Position numbers and translations under genes: made by a program. The notes beneath the pieces were generated by a model. It worked only from the letters and a program-made list of their open reading frames with translations. It did no database searches and had not been told where the DNA came from. A stretch of DNA of 64,000 nt from Sedimentibacter sp. (GTDB lineage: Bacteria; Bacillota; Clostridia; Tissierellales; Sedimentibacteraceae), in NCBI GenBank assembly GCA_018436705.1, contig JAHDLA010000016.1, positions 62,001 through 126,000 on the forward strand, in the 5' to 3' direction. Each line of letters begins with the position of its first letter. Positions within the stretch are counted from its first letter, which is position 1. Shown here piece by piece: positions 8,432 to 16,484 of this stretch.

Positions 8432-8869
8432 CTATTTTTCCTCTTTATTTTTGATTTTATCTAAAAAAATTTCAATATTATTTAAAAGTTCTATACTATT
8501 CTTAGTATCTAATGATAGCGTTTCTATCGGACACATCCCTGTTTTATCTCTGTTTTTAATAAAAGGTGTCCTGATTTCATACTCATATATTATGTTTGTT
8601 TCTTTTAACACTTTGATTGCATTATCAGATATTAATCTTGTCTTTAGTTCCTTTACTTCCGCATATTTGCAAATCATCGCTGCAGCCTTTCCTGTGACCC
8701 TGTCCGCAACACTTGAACCTTCAAGCTCTGATTTATGCTCCATAACTGCTGTATATAAAGGCTCAATTCCCTTGCTACGACTTAAAAAAACCGTTTTTCC
8801 ATTTTTTACAATTACAAGTGTTAAATTGTCCTTTTCCAATAATTCAGATGCTATGGTTATATCTTTCAT
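8432..8869 (-). CDS. DUF1893 domain protein
   Basis: A 145-residue cytosolic protein. LTLVIVKNGKTVFLSRSKGIEPLYTAV followed by VADRVTGKAAAMICKYAEVKELKTRLIS and a GMCPIE cysteine match DUF1893, a family related to cytidine-deaminase-like folds whose role is unknown. The ATG at 8869 is preferred to an in-frame TTG at 8872 because the GGAG site lies 6 nt upstream of it. Coupled to the ECF S component, it may process the imported compound (inference). Confidence 0.75.
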   Translation of the reverse strand: MKDITIASELLEKDNLTLVIVKNGKTVFLSRSKGIEPLYTAVMEHKSELEGSSVADRVTGKAAAMICKYAEVKELKTRLISDNAIKVLKETNIIYEYEIRTPFIKNRDKTGMCPIETLSLDTKNSIELLNNIEIFLDKIKNKEEK

Positions 8870-9041
8870 CAATTACTCCTTTCAAAAACAAAAATCTTTG
8901 AAGAACAAGCTCCTTTATAATTTGATTAGCTTAAATACACCATATTTTTAATTTAAGGTTCATACTATGAAGCATGATTTTCAGAACTTAGCATAACATT
9001 CATTTAGTTTTTTTTCAATATAAAATCATTAATATCTTCAA

Positions 9042-9073
9042 TTAAAATAATATTAAAAAATTATAATATTATT
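9042..9073 (-). terminator. Weak AT-only terminator of asnB
   Basis: A 10-bp all-A/T stem (9046-9055 with 9064-9073) followed by TTTTAAT on the minus strand, overlapping the asnB stop codon. Confidence 0.45.
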
Positions 9074-10616
9074 AAGCTACAAACCAACGCCCTACTGTGT
9101 CAGCTGCAGAAGATGATGGATAGAATGTTTTGAAAATTCGATAGAAATATAATTCTTGTTTAGAGCGAATATGAATATTCTCTTCTTTTAAAATTCTTTC
9201 TCTGTCCATCTTAAGTTCTAAATCAGAAATGCATTGTTCAAATACTGTTTCAAGAAAATCCTTTGTTCCGCTTCCCTCAGAAAATTCAGCTTTCTTTCGC
9301 CATAAAACCTCCTTCGGAAGGTACTCTGCTTTGTCAAAAGAAGCGCGCAAAAGCCATTTTTCTATTTTCCCATTCTGAGGGGACTTCATTTCTGTTGGCA
9401 AATTGAATACATAGTTTATAAGTTCTTCGTCTAAAAACGGAACACGTCCTTCAAGAGATTGAGCCATGCTCATACGGTCCATCCGTTGCAGGTTAATATT
9501 ATGAAGCGAATCAAGTACTCTCGCTAGCTCATATTTTAATTTCTGTTCATCCGGCATATTTCCCATATATGCGTAACCAGCAAAAAGCTCATCTGCACCT
9601 TCCCCCGAAAGTATAACCTTCACATGTTCGGCTGCAAGCATGGACACAAAATAACTTGGTATAGCACTTCTGACAAGCGAAGGTTCAAAAGATTCTAAAT
9701 GGTAAATAACCTTAGGAATAGCCTCCAAAACATCTTGTTCTGAATAGATGTACTCGTAGTGATCTGTTCCGATGTAATCCGCAACACTTTTTGCTGCATC
9801 CAGATCTTCACTTCCCTTAAGGCCGATACAAAATGACTTCATAGGCTTACTGCCATGATTATATTTACTAGCAATTGCCGCAATAAGACTGCTGTCAAGC
9901 CCACCACTTAACAGAACTCCAAGAGGAACATCCGCCATCAAACGCTTTTTTACCGCATTTTCAAGCAACAAACAAATATTTTGTTGAATTTTTTCCAGCG
10001 ATTCCTGCCCGTAAGAAGATTTGCGGCTGATAATGTCATGAACAGTTCGATAAGGAACAAAACCTTCTGCAATCGTAAAGTAATGTCCTGCAGGAAATTC
10101 TTTAACTTCATCCACCATTTGATATAGACATTTCAACTCTGAAGCAAAGTAAAATTTTCCTTTTTTTTGACCATAATACAAGGGTTTTATCCCCAATGGG
10201 TCTCTCGCAGCAAAAATGTCAGAGTTCGAACTACGACAGTCTGAAATAATAAAGGCAAACATTCCTTCCATATAGTTTAAACATGCTTTTCCGTATTCTT
10301 CATACAAATGTAGAACAACTTCACTGTCTGAGTTGCAAGAAAACTGATGCTTTTGCAAGTGCTTCCTTTTTAAATGTTCGTAATTATAAATCTCCCCATT
10401 ACAGACAATCCATGAAGTTCCGTCCTCATTGGAAATTGGCTGAATTCCATTATCAGGTCCAATAATAGAAAGACGGTTATGCCCTAATAAGCAAATCGGT
10501 GTATCTTTTATAGAGCTTTCATCCGGTCCCCTGTAATTCATTATATCCATTATATTTTCAAAGCAATTTTTGTCTGCATCTGTATAATTTCCAGCTACTC
10601 CAGCGATACCACACAT
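9072..10616 (-). CDS. asnB: Asparagine synthase (glutamine-hydrolysing)
   Basis: A 514-residue AsnB: it amidates aspartate using glutamine and ATP. The start is the ATG at 10616, because glutaminase needs Cys at position 2 (MCGIAGVAG) and GGAGG lies 8 nt upstream; the reading frame is open a further 22 codons upstream but that is leader. The N-terminal class II amidotransferase domain (MNYRGPDE, GHNRLSI) is followed by the synthetase domain with the PP-loop LSGGLDSSL near residue 255. Monocistronic; the promoter is overlapped by a large inverted repeat. Confidence 0.93.
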   Translation of the reverse strand: MCGIAGVAGNYTDADKNCFENIMDIMNYRGPDESSIKDTPICLLGHNRLSIIGPDNGIQPISNEDGTSWIVCNGEIYNYEHLKRKHLQKHQFSCNSDSEVVLHLYEEYGKACLNYMEGMFAFIISDCRSSNSDIFAARDPLGIKPLYYGQKKGKFYFASELKCLYQMVDEVKEFPAGHYFTIAEGFVPYRTVHDIISRKSSYGQESLEKIQQNICLLLENAVKKRLMADVPLGVLLSGGLDSSLIAAIASKYNHGSKPMKSFCIGLKGSEDLDAAKSVADYIGTDHYEYIYSEQDVLEAIPKVIYHLESFEPSLVRSAIPSYFVSMLAAEHVKVILSGEGADELFAGYAYMGNMPDEQKLKYELARVLDSLHNINLQRMDRMSMAQSLEGRVPFLDEELINYVFNLPTEMKSPQNGKIEKWLLRASFDKAEYLPKEVLWRKKAEFSEGSGTKDFLETVFEQCISDLELKMDRERILKEENIHIRSKQELYFYRIFKTFYPSSSAADTVGRWFVA

Positions 10617-10636
10617 ATAGTTAACCTCCATTTTTT

Positions 10637-10723
10637 GTAAATTCATAAAGTACAGTATAATTGAACACAAAAACCGATGCAAGGAGCAAATACTGTACTT
10701 AGCTATGGTTAGTATGAATTTAC
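10637..10723. promoter_or_regulatory. Composite inverted repeat over the asnB promoter
   Basis: GTAAATTCATA (10637-10647) pairs with TATGAATTTAC (10713-10723). AAGTACAGTA (10648-10657) pairs with TACTGTACTT (10691-10700). Both arm pairs are perfect and flank the promoter. Confidence 0.5.
10654..10682 (-). promoter_or_regulatory. asnB: Promoter of asnB
   Basis: TTGCAT-17-TATACT, giving a short leader before the GGAGG ribosome site. Confidence 0.6.
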
Positions 10724-10823
10724 ATTACAAATAAGCTCACAAAACATACAGATACAAAAATCCTCTAGGAAACTTCTTATTCTTCTCCAAAGCTTTAAGA
10801 TTGCTTTAAAATTCAGTTTAATA

Positions 10824-10859
10824 AAACAAAAAATCCTCAGCCAATTTCTGCTAAGGATT
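10824..10859 (-). terminator. Terminator of the XRE regulator gene
   Basis: A 10-bp stem (10832-10841 with 10850-10859) and TTTTTT on the minus strand immediately after the stop codon. Confidence 0.8.
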
Positions 10860-11186
10860 CTATTTATTAATAGCCAATATAAACGTTTTAATTAAGTCTT
10901 CTACATATGGCAAATACTTAGGGTTAAGATTAGACAGCATTTTGTCTATTGAAGATAAGTCATTTTCGCATTCTCTTCCCAGTACTATGTAATCTGCTGA
11001 CGTACTTAAAGCGCTACAAATTTTGTATAGAGTAACGGAAGACATACCTCTTCGCCCAAGTTCTATCTGAGCTAGAAACTGAGGAGAAACCTCTATGCAC
11101 TCTGCAAGCTTTTCACGGCTTAGTTTTTGTTCTTCTCTTTTCAGGCGAATCCGATGCCCTATTTGAGCATCCAAACATTTTTTCAT
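10860..11186 (-). CDS. XRE-family transcriptional regulator
   Basis: A 108-residue cytosolic DNA-binding protein. The helix-turn-helix spans roughly residues 8-62 (IGHRIRLKREEQKLSREKLA, then VSPQFLAQIELGRRGMS and LYKICSALSTSADYIVLG). A short helical tail probably makes the dimer. ATG 11186 is preferred over an in-frame GTG at 11192 because GAGG sits 7 nt before it. It is divergent from a GGDEF gene; three copies of a 15-bp palindrome-like element in the shared gap suggest it represses both genes. Confidence 0.85.
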   Translation of the reverse strand: MKKCLDAQIGHRIRLKREEQKLSREKLAECIEVSPQFLAQIELGRRGMSSVTLYKICSALSTSADYIVLGRECENDLSSIDKMLSNLNPKYLPYVEDLIKTFILAINK

Positions 11187-11214
11187 ATGCACACCTCACA
11201 GCATTATTTTATAT

Positions 11215-11392
11215 GAAGCTAATAGTTTATAAAATAATCTTAAAGACATTGATTTTTTTAAGCTAATAGCTTATAATTATATTGATAGTATATGCTTATG
11301 TATATATAATATTCTTAACATAAATTCATGTTATGCTATAGGAAAGATTCACCTAATAATAATAGCCTTTAAATGGTGAAACTATTAGCTTC
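11215..11392. promoter_or_regulatory. Three operator-like elements (TAAGCTAATAGCTTA family)
   Basis: The centre copy TAAGCTAATAGCTTA (11259-11273) is a perfect palindrome about one base. GAAGCTAATAGTTTA (11215-11229) matches 13 of 15. The reverse-strand copy at 11378-11392 (GAAACTATTAGCTTC as written) matches 12 of 15. They lie in the 227-nt gap between the divergent XRE and GGDEF genes. Confidence 0.7.
11282..11310 (+). promoter_or_regulatory. Promoter of the GGDEF gene
   Basis: TTGATA-17-TATAAT. The central palindrome ends 8 nt before the -35 box and the right-hand copy lies in the 5' leader. Confidence 0.7.
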
Positions 11393-11419
11393 AAAACAGC
11401 GAATCAAAAAGGAGAAGTT

Positions 11420-12268
11420 ATGGCAAACCTCATAGAAAATTTAAACGACTATGATCTTATGAAAAAAGCATTTAATCACTTCCGTCTAATAGATTTTCAA
11501 CATAAAAAAATTGTTTCTGAACATTCAACAAATTCCCATGGCCTTGATTTCTCTGAAATTGATTGCAGCGATTTTTTAGATACGTATAAAAAATGTATTG
11601 AATCGGATTGTACATCCTATAAAATAAAACAACTCAACAATTGTTTATGCTTATTTGTGCTTTTACCCGTTAAAATTAAAGAGTCTAAATATATTTTAGA
11701 ATGCTCTGCAAACATTAAAGAAGAAGCAGAATCACATAGTTTCTGCAACACTCTTGAAAATACATACAAGCTTTCTATTACCGACGAACTAACAGGAGTT
11801 TATAACAGAAGATATATAAATCTTACACTACCAGACAACATCAACAGCTGCGCAAGAAACAACCTCCCATTATCAGTAATCTTTACAGATTTAGACTTTT
11901 TTAAAAATGTTAATGATTCGTATGGTCATTCCGCCGGCGATTATCTCCTGTCACAGTTTGCAATTGAACTAAAACAAAGTATACGGCAAAGCACTGATTG
12001 GGTTGCTAGGTATGGCGGAGATGAATTTTTAATCTGCTTAGTCGGCGCAGATAATAAAAAAGCTAAAAAAATTGCCGAAAGAATACGAGAATCCATTGAG
12101 AAAAAGAGTCTGATATATCGCGGGAAAACATTAAAGACCACATGCAGTTTCGGAATTTATACTGTTAATAATTTTGACATTCTACCAACTTACGAATCAA
12201 TTCTTAACGAAGTAGACAAGCAACTATATAAGGCGAAAAACTGCGGCAGAAATCAAGTTAAACAATAA
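11420..12268 (+). CDS. GGDEF-domain protein (probable diguanylate cyclase)
   Basis: A 282-residue soluble protein. Residues 1-115 form a divergent, PAS-like or orphan sensor region with several cysteines (EIDCSDF, CIESDCTSYK, NNCLCLF). Residues 120-282 are a GGDEF domain: DELTGVYNRRY, FTDLDFFKNVNDSYGHSAGD and the intact active-site loop RYGGDEF. The inhibitory I-site RxxD reads QSTD, so product inhibition is probably lost. It would make cyclic-di-GMP. Start chosen at ATG after AAGGAGAAG. Confidence 0.88.
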   Translation: MANLIENLNDYDLMKKAFNHFRLIDFQHKKIVSEHSTNSHGLDFSEIDCSDFLDTYKKCIESDCTSYKIKQLNNCLCLFVLLPVKIKESKYILECSANIKEEAESHSFCNTLENTYKLSITDELTGVYNRRYINLTLPDNINSCARNNLPLSVIFTDLDFFKNVNDSYGHSAGDYLLSQFAIELKQSIRQSTDWVARYGGDEFLICLVGADNKKAKKIAERIRESIEKKSLIYRGKTLKTTCSFGIYTVNNFDILPTYESILNEVDKQLYKAKNCGRNQVKQ

Positions 12269-12296
12269 TTAGATATATACATCAGGCATTCGCAAT

Positions 12297-12328
12297 GTAG
12301 AGATTACCGCCATTATAAAAATCTCCAC
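12297..12328 (+). terminator. Hairpin after the GGDEF gene
   Basis: Nine-bp stem (12297-12305 with 12320-12328, one wobble). Only a loose T-rich stretch follows, so termination is uncertain. Confidence 0.4.
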
Positions 12329-12366
12329 TGGTTTGCTTAAACCTTTTCTTAATTATAATAAACCAT

Positions 12367-12404
12367 AATTAATATTATTAACTAAAATTAATATTATTAA
12401 CTAA
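12367..12404 (+). repeat. Perfect 19-bp tandem duplication
   Basis: AATTAATATTATTAACTAA occurs at 12367-12385 and again at 12386-12404 with no spacer. Confidence 0.9.
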
Positions 12405-12481
12405 TCTTCTTATTTTTGTGCAAAAAAAGAGAGGATTATAATTGACTTTTATTGTAACATATAAATACAGGAGATGCTGAA

Positions 12482-12577
12482 ATGGAATATAGAATTGAAA
12501 AAAAAGAAGCCTTTGAAGTTATAGGAATAAACAAACCTATGCACTGTAAAATTAAAAGCCAGGATTTTGGAAGCTGA
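12482..12577 (+). pseudogene. Truncated GyrI-like effector-binding domain
   Basis: A 31-codon frame with a good ribosome site (AGGAGA) reads MEYRIEKKEAFEVIGINKP and then stops. The first 19 residues match the start of GyrI/AraC-type effector-binding domains, which normally run about 150 residues. It ends 1 nt before the DUF5131 start, so the rest seems to have been replaced. Either a remnant or a short leader ORF coupled to the next gene. Confidence 0.6.
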
Positions 12578-12578
12578 T

Positions 12579-13286
12579 ATGGCAATGTGGAATCCATGGC
12601 GAGGCTGTCACAAACATAGTGAAGGCTGCAAGTTTTGTTATATTCATAAAGGTGATTTCAAGCGAAATATTGATACCAATAAAATAGTAAAAACCAATAA
12701 TTTTTATGCCCCCATAGAAAAAAACAAAAAAGAAGAATATAAAATTAAATCTGGGCAAACAGTATATCTGTGCTTTTCTTCTGATTTTTTAATTGAAGAA
12801 GCAGACGATTGGAGAAAAGAATGTTTTCAAATGATGAAGGAACGATCAGACGTACATTTTATCTTTTTAACCAAGCGTATAGAGCGATTTATGGACCACA
12901 TTCCTAATAACTGGGATAATGGTTATGACAATGTTACTGTAGGTTGCACCATTGAAAATCAAGCCACGGCAGATTATAGACTGTCTATCTTTAGCAAACT
13001 GCCTATTAAGCATAAAAATATTATTTGCCAGCCGCTACTAGAAGAAATTAATATTGAAAAATTTCTTGATGATATAGAGTTGGTTGTTGTTGGCGGTGAG
13101 TCAGATTATAACGCAAGACCACTAAATTATGATTGGGTATTATCTGTACGAGAACAATGCAAAATTAAGAGTACACATTTTGAATTTCGACAATGCGGAA
13201 CATATTTTATAAAAGATGGAAAGAATTATACTTTGAATGTTCGTCAACTTTGCAGTCAAGCCAGAAAAGCAAATATAGACTTTTAA
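12579..13286 (+). CDS. DUF5131 family protein (phage Gp37/Gp68-like)
   Basis: A 235-residue protein starting MAMWNPWRGCHKHSEGC. The cysteine cluster C-x7-C-x2-C (WRGCHKHSEGCKFCYIHKGD), followed by VYLCFSSDFLIEEADDWR, FLTKRIERF, VGCTIENQ and VVVGGES, is characteristic of the DUF5131/Gp37-Gp68 family. That family resembles a radical-SAM-like barrel and is common in phages and mobile DNA. ATG 12579 is preferred to an in-frame TTG at 12567. Function unknown; the cysteines suggest metal or cluster binding. Confidence 0.85.
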   Translation: MAMWNPWRGCHKHSEGCKFCYIHKGDFKRNIDTNKIVKTNNFYAPIEKNKKEEYKIKSGQTVYLCFSSDFLIEEADDWRKECFQMMKERSDVHFIFLTKRIERFMDHIPNNWDNGYDNVTVGCTIENQATADYRLSIFSKLPIKHKNIICQPLLEEINIEKFLDDIELVVVGGESDYNARPLNYDWVLSVREQCKIKSTHFEFRQCGTYFIKDGKNYTLNVRQLCSQARKANIDF

Positions 13287-13434
13287 TTTGAACCGCTTGT
13301 TATAGTGGTTAACATGCTTATAAGCCAATTTTATACTGGACAACATTCACATAAAACTGACACGCGCAAAACATTAGTTATTGAAAATATAACTTATAAA
13401 ATAATTTAATTTATGTAATATACATGGAGGATAA

Positions 13435-14388
13435 GTGCAGTTGAAAAAGAATAAAACTACAAAAGCTGTTTTTTTCATCCTTGCAGCTATGTTTTTAATT
13501 GTGTTTTTAATTGAATTCTTGCTTGCATACATCCCGGCTCAAATGTCGGAAAAGCACACTAACGAAATTGTTAATCTTTACTTTCAAGATACAAAATATA
13601 CTCTTGAAGCATTTAATGAATCCTGGCAACCTAGTACACACGTCTACAAACTAAGCTCTGTTGCAGGACATACAATACCTGTTTACTATATTTGCCAAGA
13701 CGAAGAATATGAAAATAAGACAATAATCTTGGTTCATTGGCATGAAAGCAATCACATGGCAATGTACCCTTTGGCAGAGGTTTTCTTAGAAAATGGTTGG
13801 AATGTAGTTTTATATGACCAGCGTGCTCATGGCAAAAATACCGCTGCAACTGTCACCTTTGGATATTTGGAAAGTCTTGATCTGAAGCAGGTTGTTAACT
13901 TTGCGAAAGAAAAATCCAACAACAATACTGTCGGAGCTTTAGGCCAGTCTATGGGTGCTTCTACAATAGCATATTATTCTGGAACCGAGCATGCAAATGA
14001 ACATTTGGACTTTGCTGTTATAGATTGTCCTTTCAGCAGCATGTATGATGAAATATATTGGGAAATCTCTCAAGCAAAAATTCTTCTTCCTGCCAAAGCA
14101 TTGACATCATTTGGAAGCGTTTTTAATAATTTAATTTATGGATATTCGTTTTCGGATGTGGATATGGTAGAACAAATTAAAAATAACAATATACCAACAC
14201 TCATAATGCATAGTAAAGTCGACAGAAAATGTCCGTACTATATGTCGGAAAATCTTTTCAATGAAATACCTCACAGCAAAAAAAAACTTATAACATACAA
14301 GGGTTCAGAACACCTTTTCTCTTTTTGGGATGAACAGGACCGATATAACACCGAAATATTTTCATTCATTGAAAAATATATTAACTGA
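13435..14388 (+). CDS. Membrane-anchored alpha/beta hydrolase
   Basis: A 317-residue protein with one N-terminal membrane segment (residues 10-30) and an outward alpha/beta-hydrolase domain. The nucleophile elbow is GQSMGAS, the acid lies in SKVDRKCP, and the catalytic His is in GSEHLF. HWHESNHMAMYPLA resembles the oxyanion region of the serine aminopeptidase/BAAT-like group. The start is either GTG 13435 (4 nt after GGAGG) or TTG 13441 (10 nt after). Substrate unknown; it stands alone. Confidence 0.8.
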   Translation: MQLKKNKTTKAVFFILAAMFLIVFLIEFLLAYIPAQMSEKHTNEIVNLYFQDTKYTLEAFNESWQPSTHVYKLSSVAGHTIPVYYICQDEEYENKTIILVHWHESNHMAMYPLAEVFLENGWNVVLYDQRAHGKNTAATVTFGYLESLDLKQVVNFAKEKSNNNTVGALGQSMGASTIAYYSGTEHANEHLDFAVIDCPFSSMYDEIYWEISQAKILLPAKALTSFGSVFNNLIYGYSFSDVDMVEQIKNNNIPTLIMHSKVDRKCPYYMSENLFNEIPHSKKKLITYKGSEHLFSFWDEQDRYNTEIFSFIEKYIN

Positions 14389-14448
14389 AAATAAGTTATT
14401 GTATTTTTATGGTAATTTTGTAAGTTTAAGCAAAAACGATTTCTTTAG

Positions 14449-14477
14449 TTTACAAAATGCAAAACAGATGATATAAT
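14449..14477 (+). promoter_or_regulatory. Promoter of the riboflavin operon
   Basis: TTTACA-17-TATAAT, ending 17 nt before the FMN riboswitch. Confidence 0.8.
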
Positions 14478-14494
14478 ATTAACAATTGAATAAC

Positions 14495-14602
14495 ATCTTC
14501 AGGGCAGGGTTAGATTCCCTACCGGTGGTAAAGCCCACGAGCCGCAAGGCATGACTCGGTTAATTTCCGAGGCCGACAGTAAAGTCTGGATAAAAGAAGA
14601 TA
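14495..14602 (+). ncRNA. FMN riboswitch (RFN element)
   Basis: All conserved RFN blocks are visible: ATCTTCAGGGCAGGGT, CCCTACCGGTGGTAAAGCCC, GAGCCGCAAGGCATGA, TCCGAGGCCGACAGTAAAGT and the closing GAAGAT. It senses FMN and controls the rib genes downstream through the terminator at 14635-14664. Confidence 0.97.
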
Positions 14603-14634
14603 CAATTGCAGTTTTCTTGTAAACGCAATTTCTG

Positions 14635-14664
14635 CTCTGGAATTTATTTATTCCAGAGTTTTTT
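14635..14664 (+). terminator. Expression-platform terminator of the FMN riboswitch
   Basis: Nine-bp stem CTCTGGAAT with ATTCCAGAG, six-nt loop, TTTTTT. Confidence 0.9.
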
Positions 14665-14700
14665 ATTTGCAAAATATAGCATAATATACTGTAGTGAATA

Positions 14701-14729
14701 AATACCCTGAACGATTTGTTCAGGGTATT
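14701..14729 (+). promoter_or_regulatory. Second hairpin between riboswitch and ribD
   Basis: A perfect 12-bp stem AATACCCTGAAC / GTTCAGGGTATT with a 5-nt loop, 10 nt before the GGAGG site of ribD. Only TATATTT follows, so it is not a clear terminator. Confidence 0.6.
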
Positions 14730-14749
14730 TATATTTCTGGAGGTATTAT

Positions 14750-15850
14750 ATGACAGATATAGAATATATGCGCCTTGCAATTCAACTGGCAAGACAGGGC
14801 TGTGGATGGGTAAACCCCAATCCTATGGTAGGCGCCGTGATTGTAAAAAACAACAAAATAATTGGGCAGGGTTATCACAAAAAATACGGCACACTACATG
14901 CTGAACGAAATGCAATTGCAAACTGCGAATCTTCACCAGCAGGTGCAGTGCTTTATGTCACCCTTGAACCATGCTGTCATTACGGCAAGACACCTCCCTG
15001 TACAGAAGCAATTATTGAGAGTGGTATCAGCCGCGTGGTAATCGGCTCTTCCGACCCTAATCCATTAGTTGCAGGAAAAGGTGTTTCAATTCTTCGATTT
15101 CATGGAATTGAGGTAACAGAAAACATATTAAAAGATGAATGTGATGAGCTCAATAAAAGTTTTTTTCATTACACTCAAAACAGAACCCCTTATGTAGTTA
15201 TGAAGTATGCCATGACTTTTGACGGAAAAATTGCTACCTCCACCGGCAAATCCAAATGGATTACCGGAGAAGCAGCGCGACGGCATGTCCATGAACACAG
15301 ACACCGCTACTCTGCCATTATGGTTGGTATCGGTACCGTACTATCAGATGATCCTCTGTTGACCTGCCGGATAGAAAATAGCAGAAACCCTATGCGCATC
15401 ATTTGTGATACCCACCTGCGAACGCCCCTGCAATCAAGTATTGTCAAATCAACAGATGTTGCTGGCACTATTATTGCCACAGCTGTAACAGATCCAAAAA
15501 AGCATAAACCTTACTTGGAAGCAGGCTGTGATATCCATGTGCTTCCTGAGAAAGATGGCCACATTGATTTAAACTATCTGATGAATGTGCTTGGTGAAAG
15601 AAATGTTGACAGTATTTTGCTTGAGGGCGGCGGCACTTTAAACTGGTCGGCCATGCAAAGTGGAATTGTAAATAAAGTTCAGGCATATATTGCTCCTAAA
15701 CTATTTGGAGGAAACGGAAAAACACCGGTGGATGGACTTGGTGTCCACTCTCCTGAAAATGCCTTTCTGCTGAGCCAACCAACATTTACGATGGTTGGTG
15801 AAGACATTCTATTGGAAAGTGAGGTTATTAAATGTTCACAGGAATCATAG
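14750..15850 (+). CDS. ribD: Bifunctional riboflavin deaminase/reductase
   Basis: A 366-residue protein catalysing the two steps after GTP cyclohydrolase II. The N-terminal deaminase (1-145) has the zinc ligands HAE and PCCHYGKTPPC. The C-terminal reductase (from about 148) begins PYVVMKYAMTFDGKIATSTG and contains SAIMVGIGTVLSDDPLLTCR and LLEGGGTLNW for NADPH binding. First gene of the rib operon; its end overlaps ribE by 19 nt. Ribosome site CTGGAGG. Confidence 0.97.
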   Translation: MTDIEYMRLAIQLARQGCGWVNPNPMVGAVIVKNNKIIGQGYHKKYGTLHAERNAIANCESSPAGAVLYVTLEPCCHYGKTPPCTEAIIESGISRVVIGSSDPNPLVAGKGVSILRFHGIEVTENILKDECDELNKSFFHYTQNRTPYVVMKYAMTFDGKIATSTGKSKWITGEAARRHVHEHRHRYSAIMVGIGTVLSDDPLLTCRIENSRNPMRIICDTHLRTPLQSSIVKSTDVAGTIIATAVTDPKKHKPYLEAGCDIHVLPEKDGHIDLNYLMNVLGERNVDSILLEGGGTLNWSAMQSGIVNKVQAYIAPKLFGGNGKTPVDGLGVHSPENAFLLSQPTFTMVGEDILLESEVIKCSQES

Positions 15851-16470
15851 AAGAAATTGGAAAAATGCAAAGTATCCGTAAAGGAAAGGATTCCGCTAAA
15901 GTCACTGTTCAAGCCTTTACCATATTGGAAGATATTCGCCTTGGAGACAGCATATCTGTCAACGGAGTGTGCCTTACCGTTACTTCTTTTTCTCAAAACA
16001 GCTTTATTGCTGATGTAATGCATGAAACACTGAACCGTTCTTCTCTTGGAGTCCTGCGCACAGGAAGTCCGGTTAATTTAGAAAGGGCGATGCCTGCAAA
16101 CGGCAGGTTCGGCGGGCATATTGTATCTGGGCATATTGACGGAATTGGTACAATTTCATCAATTACCAAAGATGATAACGCTACATGGTACACCATAAAA
16201 ACAAACCCCAATATTTTAAGATACATTATAGAAAAAGGATCAATTGCAATAGACGGCATCAGTCTGACAGTAGCTAAAGTTCATAAAGAAAGTTTCAGCG
16301 TGTCCGTCATACCCCATACCGCAGCGCAGACTATTCTATCGGAGAAACGCATTGGCGATATTGTCAATCTGGAGAATGACTGTATCGGAAAATATATAGA
16401 ACGGCTTATGAGCGCACCGCAGTCAAACAGTAATATTACAGCCGAATTTCTTGCTAAAAACGGTTTTTAA
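15832..16470 (+). CDS. ribE: Riboflavin synthase, alpha chain
   Basis: A 212-residue protein of two similar lumazine-binding barrels: [10 protein letters not shown] with SVNGVCLTV in the first half, [12 protein letters not shown] and [13 protein letters not shown] in the second. It converts two molecules of dimethylribityllumazine to riboflavin. Its start lies inside the end of ribD, indicating translational coupling. Confidence 0.97.
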   Translation: MFTGIIEEIGKMQSIRKGKDSAKVTVQAFTILEDIRLGDSISVNGVCLTVTSFSQNSFIADVMHETLNRSSLGVLRTGSPVNLERAMPANGRFGGHIVSGHIDGIGTISSITKDDNATWYTIKTNPNILRYIIEKGSIAIDGISLTVAKVHKESFSVSVIPHTAAQTILSEKRIGDIVNLENDCIGKYIERLMSAPQSNSNITAEFLAKNGF

Positions 16471-16484
16471 ACAGGAGGAAAAAA

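Noticed and set aside
12367..12404. CRISPR array
   Set aside because: Only two copies, directly adjacent without spacers. No CRISPR-like repeat-spacer pattern was seen anywhere in the window.
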